Shown here: positions 26,632-34,953 of the stretch, one piece after another | Numbering within the stretch: position 1 is the stretch's first letter | How the letters are laid out: each line of letters starts with the position of its first letter | NCBI GenBank assembly: GCA_049587975.1 | Contig: JBAVEY010000149.1 | Coordinates: 1 to 64,000, forward strand | Source: DASSJM01 sp049587975 | Lineage (GTDB): Bacteria > Actinomycetota > UBA4738 > HRBIN12 | Direction: 5' to 3' | Length of the DNA: 64,000 nt | Program-made: the position numbers and the translations under genes | The notes under the pieces: generated by a model | What the model was told of the DNA's origin: nothing | Seen by the model: only the letters and a program-made list of their open reading frames with translations | The model's database searches: none

Positions 26632-27063
26632 ATGGAGGGAACCAGGCTCGACCGACGGCCGCCCGAGACGGCGCCTGCGACCAAGGGCTTCCACCGGGCC
26701 CTCCTGCTCCTCGAGCGCGTCACGAAGCAGACCGTGTGGGATTGCCGCATGTGCGGTCAGTGCATCCTGCACTCGACGGGGTTGTCCTGCCCGATGCGCT
26801 GCCCCAAGAACCTGCGGAACGGCCCGTGCGGCGGCACGCTGTTGAACGGCAACTGCGAGGTCCTCCCCGAGATGAAGTGCGTGTGGGTCTCCGCCTGGGA
26901 GGACGCGCAGCGGCTCCCGCTGTGGCGCGACCACATCCGACATGTCGAGCCGCCGGTCGACTGGCGGCTCCAGGGCACGTCGTCGTGGGAGAACCTCGTG
27001 ACCGGGCGGGACCGGCGGTTCCCAGCCGGGTGGACCGAACCGAAGGCCGGATCCTCCGCGTGA
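26632..27063 (+). CDS. metV: MetV-like zinc protein (MTHFR C-terminal domain family)
   Basis: This 143-residue Cys-rich protein matches the small MTHFR_C family (MetV), the partner of MetF in acetogens. The core has the characteristic spacing CRMCGQC, then STGLSCPMRCPK, then NGPCGGT and a later NGNCEV. The C-terminus has conserved Trp-rich segments. MetV is thought to assist MetF in the methylene-/methyl-THF interconversion. It stands 43 nt after the second demethylase and 10 nt before metF, a clear operon. SD GGGGAG at 26621-26626 supports ATG 26632. Confidence 0.85.
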   Translation: MEGTRLDRRPPETAPATKGFHRALLLLERVTKQTVWDCRMCGQCILHSTGLSCPMRCPKNLRNGPCGGTLLNGNCEVLPEMKCVWVSAWEDAQRLPLWRDHIRHVEPPVDWRLQGTSSWENLVTGRDRRFPAGWTEPKAGSSA

Positions 27064-27073
27064 CGCCCGGGTC

Positions 27074-28021
27074 ATGACGGAGCGGGCTCCATACAGCGAG
27101 CTCCACCGCTTGCTCCTGGCCGGGGAGTTCGTCGTCACGGCCGAGATGCAGACGAGCGACTCGGCCGATCCCGCTCACGTGATCGGTCTCGCCGAGACCC
27201 TCAAGAGCACCGTGGACGCGGTGAACTGCACCGACAACAGCGCGGCCCACGCGCACATCTCGGCGATGGCCGCCGCGCGCCTCCTGATCGAGGACGGCCT
27301 CGAACCCGTGATGCAGTTCGTCTGCCGGGACCGGAACCGGCTCGCGCTCCAGGCGGACCTGCTCGGCGCGGCCGCCCTCGGCGTCCGCAACGTCGTGTGC
27401 ATGACCGGCGACGACGTGAGCGCCGGCGACCACCCGGAGACCAAGCCCATCTATGACATCGACTCGGTTCACCTGATCCGGACGGCCAGGCTCATGCGGG
27501 ACGAGGGGACCTACCTGTCCGGACGGGGCCTCACCCACGCACCCGGATTCCTGATCGGCGCGGTCGAGAACCCGTTCGCGCCGCCCCTTCGGTTCCGGCC
27601 CATGCGGCTGGGGACGAAGATCGAGGCCGGGGCCGAGTTCATCCAGACGCAGATCTGCTTCAACCTGGAGAGGATGCGGATCTTCATGGCCCGGTGCGGC
27701 GAGCTGGGGCTGCTCGACCACGTCTGGGTGCTAGCGGGGGTGTTCGTGCCGAGCTCGGCGTCGGGGACCCGGTACCTGCGCGACCACGTGCCCGGCGTGG
27801 ACGTCCCGGGCGAGGTGATCGAGCGCATGGACGGTGTCCCGCGCGAGCGTCAGAAGGAGGAGGGCATCCGGATCGCGCTCGAGGTCGTGGAGGCGGTGCG
27901 GCAGATCCCGGGGGTGTCGGGGATCCACCTGATGACCATCAACCACGAGGAGGCGATCCCGAAGGTGGTCGAGGGGGCCGGCTTGCTGCCACGCCCCGTC
28001 GCCGCGGGCCCGGTCCCGTGA
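27074..28021 (+). CDS. metF: Methylenetetrahydrofolate reductase
   Basis: This is a 315-residue MetF-family TIM-barrel flavoprotein that interconverts methylene-THF and methyl-THF. Visible features are TAEMQTSDSADPAHV at the first strand, VNCTDNS, the strand GVRNVVCMTGDD that lines the FAD site, GAEFIQTQICF, and GIHLMTINHEEAI at the end. The family's usual catalytic Glu lies in the first strand (AEMQ). Together with MetV and two demethylases upstream, it most likely runs in the oxidative direction, feeding methyl-THF into the methylene-THF pool. Confidence 0.88.
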   Translation: MTERAPYSELHRLLLAGEFVVTAEMQTSDSADPAHVIGLAETLKSTVDAVNCTDNSAAHAHISAMAAARLLIEDGLEPVMQFVCRDRNRLALQADLLGAAALGVRNVVCMTGDDVSAGDHPETKPIYDIDSVHLIRTARLMRDEGTYLSGRGLTHAPGFLIGAVENPFAPPLRFRPMRLGTKIEAGAEFIQTQICFNLERMRIFMARCGELGLLDHVWVLAGVFVPSSASGTRYLRDHVPGVDVPGEVIERMDGVPRERQKEEGIRIALEVVEAVRQIPGVSGIHLMTINHEEAIPKVVEGAGLLPRPVAAGPVP

Positions 28022-28125
28022 CCCTTTCGCGCAGCCCCTGCGCCGCTCTCGTGACGTTCCCCGCGACTGGGTGAACGTCCGGGCGCCGGGTGTCGAATGC
28101 CGGCTGAACCCGACAGACTGGAGCC

Positions 28126-29235
28126 ATGACCATGAGGCGTGCCCTCCTCGCGCTCGGCGCCGTAGCGGCGTTGGCGCTGTCCGCGTGCACCACGGGAAAC
28201 ACCAACACCACGCAACCCCAGATGAACGGCTCTCCGGCGGCCAATTTCCCCTCCTCTCAGCCGATGCTCTCGAGCGGCAAGGATGCCGTCGTGAACGTGG
28301 TACACAGCGTCCTGCCGGCGGTCGTGAACGTCGTCGTCGACACCGGCGCCGGTCAAGGGGAGGGCACGGGGTTCATCGTGCGCTCGGACGGCATCATCGT
28401 GACGAACTACCACGTGGTCGAGAACGCCTCGAAGGTTACGGTGCTGACGTCGGCGGACGACCCCGTTCAGTACGACGCGCGGGTGATCGGGGGCGACGTG
28501 GGGGCTGACCTGGCGGTTCTGGACATCGATGCCAGCGACCTGCCGACCGTGACGCTCGGCGACTCGGATGCCCTGCAGCTGGGGCAGCGCGTCGTCGCGG
28601 TGGGATACGCCCTCGGCCTCGAGGGCGGCCCCTCGGTGACCGCGGGGATCGTCTCCTCGCTGACGCGGCAGATCGACGTCCAGGACAGGGGATGTCCCGT
28701 CTCGGAGTGTGGCGCCGATCAGACGCGCGTCTACGACCACGTGATCCAGACCGATGCGGCCATCAACCCTGGGAACTCCGGTGGACCGCTGCTCAACATG
28801 GACGGGCAGGTCGTCGGGATCAACTCGGCGGGTGCGAACCAGGCCGAGAACATCGGGTTCGCGATCCAGATCGATTCGGTCAAGCCGACGATCTTCCAGG
28901 CCGCCGAGCACCCGTCACAGCCCGTGGCGTTCATGGGGATCAGCTCCGGCCCGGCCTCCGACCCGCAGGTCCAGTTCCAGTTCGCTCCGCCCGTGGATCA
29001 GGGCGCTGTCATCGTCGATGTCGTGGGCGGCGGCCCCGCCGACGACGCGGGGATCGTCGTCGGTGACACCATCGTGCGGTTCGACGGCCGGACGGTGACC
29101 GACTCCGAACAGCTCGGCGGGCTGATCCATTCGCATCGGCCAGGCGACGAGGTCAGCGTAGGGATCGTCCACGCCGATGGTTCCCAGGACGAGGTCACGG
29201 TCACGCTGGGCGTGAACCCGGTCCCGACCGCCTGA
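28126..29235 (+). CDS. HtrA/DegP-like serine protease with PDZ domain, lipoprotein
   Basis: This 369-residue exported trypsin-like protease has a lipobox LALSAC with Cys21. The catalytic triad is His96 (NYHVVEN), Asp128 (GADLAVLD) and Ser218 (GNSGGPL). A loop with two cysteines (190 and 195) precedes the active serine and may be disulfide-bonded. One PDZ domain covers about 270-365 (VVGGGPADDAGIVVGDTIVRFDG). The role is likely quality control of exported proteins at the cell surface. It is not tightly linked to its neighbours. Confidence 0.92.
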   Translation: MTMRRALLALGAVAALALSACTTGNTNTTQPQMNGSPAANFPSSQPMLSSGKDAVVNVVHSVLPAVVNVVVDTGAGQGEGTGFIVRSDGIIVTNYHVVENASKVTVLTSADDPVQYDARVIGGDVGADLAVLDIDASDLPTVTLGDSDALQLGQRVVAVGYALGLEGGPSVTAGIVSSLTRQIDVQDRGCPVSECGADQTRVYDHVIQTDAAINPGNSGGPLLNMDGQVVGINSAGANQAENIGFAIQIDSVKPTIFQAAEHPSQPVAFMGISSGPASDPQVQFQFAPPVDQGAVIVDVVGGGPADDAGIVVGDTIVRFDGRTVTDSEQLGGLIHSHRPGDEVSVGIVHADGSQDEVTVTLGVNPVPTA

Positions 29236-29270
29236 TCCAGAGCGTGGCGGCCCCTGCCCCGGTGGTGCGC

Positions 29271-29276
29271 TAGCCT
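29271..29276 (+). promoter_or_regulatory. -10 box of the ThiS-TtuA fusion gene
   Basis: TAGCCT is followed by 7 nt and then GTG 29284, so the mRNA is probably leaderless. Confidence 0.4.
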
Positions 29277-29283
29277 GACCTGC

Positions 29284-30486
29284 GTGAAGGTGAGGCTCCG
29301 CAACCCCGACCGGGAGGTCGAGCTCGCCGGCGGTCGCAAGATCCACGACGTCCTCGGTGAGCTGGGCATCAACCCCGACACCGTGCTCGTGATCCGCGAG
29401 CGCGAGCTGCTCACGCGCGAGGACCGCGTCGCGGAGGCCGACGTCATCGAGGTCCGACCGGTGATCAGCGGCGGCGCCCGCGTCGAGAACCGGATGAAGT
29501 GCCGGCGCTGCAAGGCGCCGGCGGTGGTCGAGATCCGCCGGCACAACGCGGCCTTCTGCGCCGACTGCTTCCTGCGCCACGTGCGCGAGCAGGTCAGACG
29601 GGCGATCGGGGCGCACGACATGTTCGTGGCATCCGACCGGATCCTCGTAGCGGTCTCCGGCGGCAAGGACTCGCTCGCGCTCTGGGACGTGCTGCTCGAA
29701 CTCGGCTACCGGGCGGATGGACTCTACCTGGGCCTCGGGATCGGCGAGTACTCGGACCGGTCGCACGACCTCGCGGCGACGTTCGCCCGCGAGCGCGGCG
29801 CCCATCTCGTCGAGGTGGATCTTGCCCGCGACTACGGGTTCGACGTCCCAACCGCCGGACGCAAGGGCTCGCGCTCGACGTGCGCGGTCTGCGGCCTATC
29901 CAAGCGGTACGTCTTCAACCGGACCGCTCGCGAGGGCGGGTACGACGTGATCGCGACGGGCCACAACCTGGACGACGAGGCGGCCACGCTCCTCGGGAAC
30001 ACCTTGCGGTGGCAGACCGACTACATCGCGCGCCAGTCCCCGGTGCTCCCCGCGGAGGAGGGGTTCGCCCGCAAGGTCAAGCCCTTGTACCGCCTGTCGG
30101 AGCTCGAGACCGCCGCGTTCGCGTTCCTGCGCGGGATCGACTACGTGGTCGAGGAGTGCCCGCTGGTCGGCGGGAACACGCAGCTCCGCTACAAGGAGGC
30201 CATGAACCAGCTCGAGTCGACCTCTCCGGGAACCAAGGCGCAGTTCCTCTTCGGCTACCTCGAGCGCGCCGCCCCGCTCTTCGCGACACAGGACGACGTG
30301 CGGCTCGTCGGGTGCGAACGCTGCGGCCAGCCGACCACCGGTCGTTTCTGTGCCTTCTGCCGCGCGCAGGCCCAGATCCTGGGCGAGCGGCTCGAGGCGC
30401 CCCGGGACGCAGGTGATCGCGAGACGGCCGCGCAGCTTTCCGAGGAGGTCCTTCCCGTCGAGATCTTCGGGGCGGCCAACCGGTGA
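29284..30486 (+). CDS. Sulfur-carrier (ThiS/TtuB-like) domain fused to TtuA-type tRNA 2-thiouridine synthetase
   Basis: The first 64 residues look like a ubiquitin-fold ThiS/MoaD sulfur carrier, ending in the family's Gly-Gly (63-64). A TtuA/NcsA-family tRNA thiolase follows: zinc cysteines 73/76 and 92/95, PP-loop SGGKDS at 125-130, CxxC at 200/203 plus Cys292 as the likely ligands of the catalytic Fe-S cluster, GHNLDDEA, and a C-terminal zinc pair 344/347 and 356/359. In Thermus, separate TtuB and TtuA proteins make 2-thioribothymidine at tRNA position 54. Here the Gly-Gly is internal, so a thiocarboxylate could form only after cleavage or not at all. trmI overlaps its 3' end by 4 nt, consistent with tRNA T-loop modification. 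Confidence 0.82.
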   Translation: MKVRLRNPDREVELAGGRKIHDVLGELGINPDTVLVIRERELLTREDRVAEADVIEVRPVISGGARVENRMKCRRCKAPAVVEIRRHNAAFCADCFLRHVREQVRRAIGAHDMFVASDRILVAVSGGKDSLALWDVLLELGYRADGLYLGLGIGEYSDRSHDLAATFARERGAHLVEVDLARDYGFDVPTAGRKGSRSTCAVCGLSKRYVFNRTAREGGYDVIATGHNLDDEAATLLGNTLRWQTDYIARQSPVLPAEEGFARKVKPLYRLSELETAAFAFLRGIDYVVEECPLVGGNTQLRYKEAMNQLESTSPGTKAQFLFGYLERAAPLFATQDDVRLVGCERCGQPTTGRFCAFCRAQAQILGERLEAPRDAGDRETAAQLSEEVLPVEIFGAANR

Positions 30487-31259
30487 TCGGACCCTTCGAG
30501 GCGGGCGAGAAGATCCTGTTGGTGGATCAGCGGGACCGCAGGTACCTGCTCACGCTCCAACACGGCGTGACCTGGCACTCGCACGGCGGTGGGCTGCCGC
30601 ACGACCTGCTGATCGGGTCCGCCGAGGGCACCCTGGTGCACTCGGCGACCGGGATGGCCTTCCGGGCGTTCCGCCCGCGGATGGCCGACTTCGTGCTGAA
30701 GATGCCGCGGGGCGCGCAGGTCGTCTACCCGAAGGACGTGGGCGCGATCCTGGTCGGTGCCGACGTCTTCCCCGGATCGCGGGTCCTGGAAGCGGGGACG
30801 GGTTCGGGCTCGCTGACGCTCGCCTTGTGCCGCGCGACCGGCCCCGAGGGCCGGGTCGTCTCCTATGACCTCCGACCCGAGTTCCAGGCCGGTGCCGCCC
30901 GGAACATCGAGTCGTTCTTCGGGAAGATGCCCGACTGGCTCGAGCTCCGCGGCGGCGACGTCCGCGAGATCGCCGGGAGCGGCGAGATCTTCGACCGCGC
31001 GATCTTGGACCTGCCGGAGCCCTGGGCGATGCTCGAGCCGCTCGCGAGCGCCCTGCCCGCGGGAGCGATCGTGTGCGGGTACCTGCCCACGACCAACCAG
31101 GTGCAGGAGCTGGTACTCGCGTTGGGACGCAACGGGTACGAGCATCTGGAGACCTTCGAGGTGCTGCACCGGTCCTGGCATGTGACGGCCCGGAGCGTCC
31201 GGCCGGATCAGCGCATGGTCGCGCACACGGGGTTCATCACCTTGGCTCGTCGCATCTGA
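30483..31259 (+). CDS. trmI: tRNA (adenine-58-N1)-methyltransferase
   Basis: This 258-residue SAM-dependent enzyme makes m1A58 in the tRNA T-loop. The N-terminal beta domain starts GPFEAGEKILLVDQRDRRYLLTL. The SAM-binding motif is VLEAGTGSGSLTLAL and the catalytic Asp lies in DLPEPWAML. TrmI stands upstream of mpa in other actinobacterial proteasome loci. The GTG start overlaps the preceding thiolase stop. In Thermus m1A58 promotes thiolation at position 54, so the gene pair makes functional sense. Confidence 0.93.
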   Translation: MIGPFEAGEKILLVDQRDRRYLLTLQHGVTWHSHGGGLPHDLLIGSAEGTLVHSATGMAFRAFRPRMADFVLKMPRGAQVVYPKDVGAILVGADVFPGSRVLEAGTGSGSLTLALCRATGPEGRVVSYDLRPEFQAGAARNIESFFGKMPDWLELRGGDVREIAGSGEIFDRAILDLPEPWAMLEPLASALPAGAIVCGYLPTTNQVQELVLALGRNGYEHLETFEVLHRSWHVTARSVRPDQRMVAHTGFITLARRI

Positions 31260-31353
31260 CAGGCCTCAGGTAAGGCGTCCGAGCGGCCGACAACCGTATC
31301 CATAGGCCAGAAGACGTCCCCCGAACCTCACCGATCGAGGGCGGGGCCGGGGG

Positions 31354-31359
31354 TATGCT
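31354..31359 (+). promoter_or_regulatory. -10 box of mpa
   Basis: TATGCT lies 24 nt before the ATG at 31384, leaving a short leader that contains the SD GGAGGTGA. Confidence 0.4.
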
Positions 31360-31383
31360 TCCGCACCGCGGGAGGTGAAGGAG

Positions 31384-33135
31384 ATGCCGGAGCCGGATCC
31401 ACGCGAACAACAGGAACAGCACGAGAAGCAGGTCCACGAACTGCAGACGCAGGTCCGCTTCCTCGAGGACGAGGTCTCGCTGCTGCGACGCCGGCTCACG
31501 AACGCTCCCCGTCAGGTCAAGCTGCTCGAGGACAAGCTCCTCGAGGCTCGGTCGGATCTCTCCCGCGCGCTCGGCCAGAACGAGAAGCTCGCCGGCACCC
31601 TGCAGGCCGAGAAGGAGCGGATCGAAGGGCTGCGTGAGGAGGTCGAGAAGCTGAGCCAGCCCCCCGCGTCATTCGGCGTGTACCTGACGTCCAACGACGA
31701 CGGCTCGGTGGACGTGTTCACGGCGGGGCGCAAGATGCGGGTCAACGTCTCGCCGGACGTGGAGGCCGACCGGCTGCATAAGGGCGCCGAGGTGATCCTG
31801 AACGAGGCCCTGAACGTCGTGGACGTGCTCACGCCCGATCGGGCCGGGGAGGTCGTGAAGGTCAAGGACCGGCTCGGCGACGATCGCGTGATCGTGGTCG
31901 GCCGTGGCGACGAGGAGCTCGTCGCCACGCTCGGGACGTCGTTGTTGGGAGAGCAGATCCGCGCGGGGGACCCCCTCCTGATCGACCCCCGGTCCAACGT
32001 GGCGCTCGAGAAGCTGCCGAAGGAAGAGGTCGAGGAACTGGTTCTCGAAGAGGTCCCCGACGTCTCCTACGAGGACATCGGCGGACTCGAGGGCCAGATC
32101 GAGGCGATCCGTGACGCGGTGGAGCTGCCCTTCCTGTACGCGGAGCTCTTCCAGGAGCACCAGCTCGAGGCGCCGAAGGGCGTGCTGCTGTACGGGCCGC
32201 CGGGGTGCGGCAAGACCCTGATCGCCAAGGCCGTGGCGAAGTCGTTGGCCGACAAGGTGCGGGAGCGCACAGGACGCCAGGACGCGCACTCGTACTTCCT
32301 CAACATCAAGGGGCCCGAGCTGCTGAACAAGTACGTGGGCGAGACCGAGCGCCAGATCCGTCAGATCTTCCAGCGGGCGAAGGAACGGAGCGAGGAGGGC
32401 CTGCCGGTCATCGTGTTCTTCGACGAGATGGACTCGATCTTCCGGACCCGCGGCACGGGGATCTCGAGCGACGTGGAGTCGACGATCGTGCCCCAACTCC
32501 TGTCGGAGCTCGACGGGGTCGAGACCCTGAAGAACGTGATCGTGATCGGCGCGTCGAACCGCGAGGACCTGATCGATCCCGCGATCCTGCGCCCCGGGCG
32601 CCTCGACGTGAAGATCAAGATCGAGCGCCCCGACGCCGCCCAGGCGGGCGACATCATGGGGAAGTACCTCAACCCTTCCGTGCCGATCCACCCCGAGGAC
32701 GTGGCCCGCGCCAACGGCGACCTGAACACCGCGACCAAGCGGATGATCCAATCCACGGTGGACCGGATGTACTCGGAGGCGGAGGACAACCGGTTCCTGG
32801 AGGTGACCTACGCGAGCGGCGACAAGGAGATCCTGTACTTCAAGGACTTCAACTCGGGCGCGATGATCGAGAACATCGTGCGCCGCGCGAAGAAGGAGGC
32901 GATCAAGCGCTTCCTGTCGACGGGCGAGAAGGGGATCAAGGCCGAGGACCTGACGCACGCGATCCGAGACGAGTTCAAGGAGAACGAGGATCTGCCGAAC
33001 ACGACGAACCCCGATGACTGGGCGCGGATCTCGGGTAAGAAGGGCGAGCGGATCGTGTACGTCCGGACCCTCCTCGGCGACGGGGACGGCGAGGGCAGGC
33101 AGGTCGAGCGGGTCAGCGCCGGCCAGTACCTGTAA
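31384..33135 (+). CDS. mpa: Proteasome-activating ATPase Mpa/ARC
   Basis: This 583-residue AAA+ ring ATPase unfolds pupylated proteins and feeds them to the 20S proteasome. An N-terminal coiled coil (residues about 10-85) binds Pup; two OB-type domains follow to about 200. The AAA domain has Walker A GPPGCGKT, Walker B VIVFFDEMDS, and an arginine-finger region LRPGRLDVK. The C-terminus ends in GQYL, the motif that docks into the proteasome alpha ring. ATG 31384 is preferred because GGAGGTGA (31371-31378) is spaced correctly for it, while the GTG at 31375 lies inside that SD. Confidence 0.95.
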   Translation: MPEPDPREQQEQHEKQVHELQTQVRFLEDEVSLLRRRLTNAPRQVKLLEDKLLEARSDLSRALGQNEKLAGTLQAEKERIEGLREEVEKLSQPPASFGVYLTSNDDGSVDVFTAGRKMRVNVSPDVEADRLHKGAEVILNEALNVVDVLTPDRAGEVVKVKDRLGDDRVIVVGRGDEELVATLGTSLLGEQIRAGDPLLIDPRSNVALEKLPKEEVEELVLEEVPDVSYEDIGGLEGQIEAIRDAVELPFLYAELFQEHQLEAPKGVLLYGPPGCGKTLIAKAVAKSLADKVRERTGRQDAHSYFLNIKGPELLNKYVGETERQIRQIFQRAKERSEEGLPVIVFFDEMDSIFRTRGTGISSDVESTIVPQLLSELDGVETLKNVIVIGASNREDLIDPAILRPGRLDVKIKIERPDAAQAGDIMGKYLNPSVPIHPEDVARANGDLNTATKRMIQSTVDRMYSEAEDNRFLEVTYASGDKEILYFKDFNSGAMIENIVRRAKKEAIKRFLSTGEKGIKAEDLTHAIRDEFKENEDLPNTTNPDDWARISGKKGERIVYVRTLLGDGDGEGRQVERVSAGQYL

Positions 33136-33144
33136 GGTCCCGAG

Positions 33145-34629
33145 ATGGCCATCGCGAAGGTCATCGGTACCGAGACCGAGTACGGCATCTCCGCGGTGGC
33201 GTCGCCCGAGTTCAATCCGGTCATCTCGTCGTCGTTGCTGATCAGCACCTACGCGGGGGCGCTGCGTCGGATCCGGTGGGACTACGAGCAGGAGTCTCCG
33301 CTCCGCGACGCGCGAGGCTTCGAGCCGGTCCAGCTCCGGGAACCGTCGGAAGAGGACCTCGGGCTGGCGAACGTGATCTTGCCGAACGGCGCGCGGTACT
33401 ACGTCGACCACGCCCATCCCGAGTACTCCACCCCCGAGTGCGCGACCCCGCGGGCCCTCGTGATCCACGACAAGGCCGGCGAGCGTGTGCTCGAGCGGTC
33501 GCTCGAGGAGGTCCACCGGACGATGCCGGGCGGTCCTCGGCTCGCCGTCTACAAGAACAACAGCGACGGCAAGGGCAACTCCTACGGGACGCACGAGAAC
33601 TACCTCGTCGACCGCCGGGTGCCCTTCGGGAGCCTCGTCTCCGGGCTCACCCCGTTCTTCGTGAGCCGCCAGATCTTCTGCGGCGCCGGCAAGCTCGGGG
33701 GAGAGGCGGCGTGGGACGAGCGCTCGCGCGACCGCTACCAGCTCACGCAGCGCGCCGACTTCTTCGAGGCCGAGGTTGGCTTGGAGACGACGCTCAAGCG
33801 CCCGATCATCAACACCCGCGACGAGCCGCACGCCGACCCCGAGAAGTACCGGCGGCTGCACGTGATCATCGGCGACGCGAACCTGTGCGAGGTCGCGACG
33901 CTGTTGAAGCTCGGGACGACCTCGCTGGTCCTCAAGCTGATCGAGGACGACGACGTCCCCGATCTGACCCTCGCGTCGCCGGTGCCGTCCCTGCACGACG
34001 TGTCGCGCGATCTCACCTGCACCGGGCTCATCCGTCTCGCGGACGGCCGGAAGCTCACGGCGGTGCAGATGCAGTGGGAGTACCTCGAGCGGGCGAGGAA
34101 GTACGTCGAACAGGAGGACACCACCGCCGACAACCTCGAGGTGCTCGAGCGCTGGGAGGCCGTCCTGACGGCGCTCGAGGACGACCCGATGCAGCTGTCG
34201 CGTGAGCTCGACTGGGTCGCGAAGTACCGGCTGCTCGACGGCTATCGCGAACGTGACGGCCTGGACTGGTCCGATGCCAGGTTGCGGCTGATCGACCTCC
34301 AGTACCACGACGTCCGTCGCGACAAGGGCCTCTACCACCGGCTCGTCGCCACCGGGCAGGTGGAGCGGCTCGTCTCCGACGAGGACGTGGAGCGAGCGAT
34401 CATGGAGCCACCGGAGGATACGCGCGCCTATTTCCGAGGGCGCTGCATCGCCCGGTACCCCGACTCGATCGCCGCCGCGTCGTGGGACTCGATCATCTTC
34501 GACACCGGCGCGGACGCGCTCCAGCGCGTGCCGATGCGCGAACCCCTCCGAGGGACCAAGGAGCACGTCGACGGGGTCCTGGCGCGGGCCGGCGACGCGG
34601 GCGAGCTCGTCGAGCTGCTCCGGTCGTAG
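33145..34629 (+). CDS. dop: Depupylase / Pup deamidase Dop
   Basis: This 494-residue member of the carboxylate-amine ligase-like family removes Pup from substrates and, where Pup ends in Gln, deamidates it. It begins MAIAKVIGTETEYGIS; the ATP/Mg motifs include GARYYVDHAHPEYSTPE, YKNNSDGKGNSYGTHENYLV and INTRDEPHAD. It has the extra N-terminal loop region (residues 35-70) that sets Dop apart from PafA. It follows mpa by 9 nt. Pup here already ends in Glu, so only the depupylase activity should be needed. Confidence 0.95.
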   Translation: MAIAKVIGTETEYGISAVASPEFNPVISSSLLISTYAGALRRIRWDYEQESPLRDARGFEPVQLREPSEEDLGLANVILPNGARYYVDHAHPEYSTPECATPRALVIHDKAGERVLERSLEEVHRTMPGGPRLAVYKNNSDGKGNSYGTHENYLVDRRVPFGSLVSGLTPFFVSRQIFCGAGKLGGEAAWDERSRDRYQLTQRADFFEAEVGLETTLKRPIINTRDEPHADPEKYRRLHVIIGDANLCEVATLLKLGTTSLVLKLIEDDDVPDLTLASPVPSLHDVSRDLTCTGLIRLADGRKLTAVQMQWEYLERARKYVEQEDTTADNLEVLERWEAVLTALEDDPMQLSRELDWVAKYRLLDGYRERDGLDWSDARLRLIDLQYHDVRRDKGLYHRLVATGQVERLVSDEDVERAIMEPPEDTRAYFRGRCIARYPDSIAAASWDSIIFDTGADALQRVPMREPLRGTKEHVDGVLARAGDAGELVELLRS

Positions 34630-34642
34630 CGTTCGGCGCGGG

Positions 34643-34648
34643 TAGAAT
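34643..34648 (+). promoter_or_regulatory. -10 box upstream of pup
   Basis: TAGAAT lies just after the dop stop. It would give pup-prcB-prcA an extra promoter with a leader of about 100 nt. Confidence 0.4.
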
Positions 34649-34709
34649 CGCGGGACCTGGCGGCGCCGGATCGAGCGCGGCGGTGAGCGTGCCGGTCGTA
34701 GGTGGAGTC

Positions 34710-34748
34710 GGACGTGCCAGGCGGACGTGCCGGGCGGACGTAAGGAGC
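34710..34748 (+). repeat. Three 13-bp tandem repeats running into the pup SD
   Basis: GGACGTGCCAGGC, GGACGTGCCGGGC and GGACGTAAGGAGC stand end to end. The third copy contains the SD (AAGGAG) of pup, whose GTG is at 34753. Confidence 0.75.
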
Positions 34749-34752
34749 GGCC

Positions 34753-34953
34753 GTGCCTCAGGAGCAGGAGCAGAAGAAGACCCAGAAGCGATCCGGCGGC
34801 GGCTCGGATGACGAGGCCGGCCAGGTCTCCTCGGCCGCCAAGGGCGAGAAGCTGAAGGAGGAGATGGACGACATCCTCGACGAGATCGACTCCGTCCTGG
34901 AGGAGAACGCCGAGGAATTCGTCAAGTCGTACGTCCAGAAGGGCGGCGAATGA
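34753..34953 (+). CDS. pup: Prokaryotic ubiquitin-like protein Pup
   Basis: This 66-residue disordered, acidic protein is attached through its C-terminal Glu to lysines of target proteins by PafA. It has the conserved helical region (KLKEEMDDILDEIDSVLEENA) that binds the Mpa coiled coil and ends in VQKGGE. Since the last residue is Glu, deamidation is not required. GTG 34753 follows AAGGAG by 5 nt. The TGA overlaps the prcB ATG. Confidence 0.97.
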   Translation: MPQEQEQKKTQKRSGGGSDDEAGQVSSAAKGEKLKEEMDDILDEIDSVLEENAEEFVKSYVQKGGE

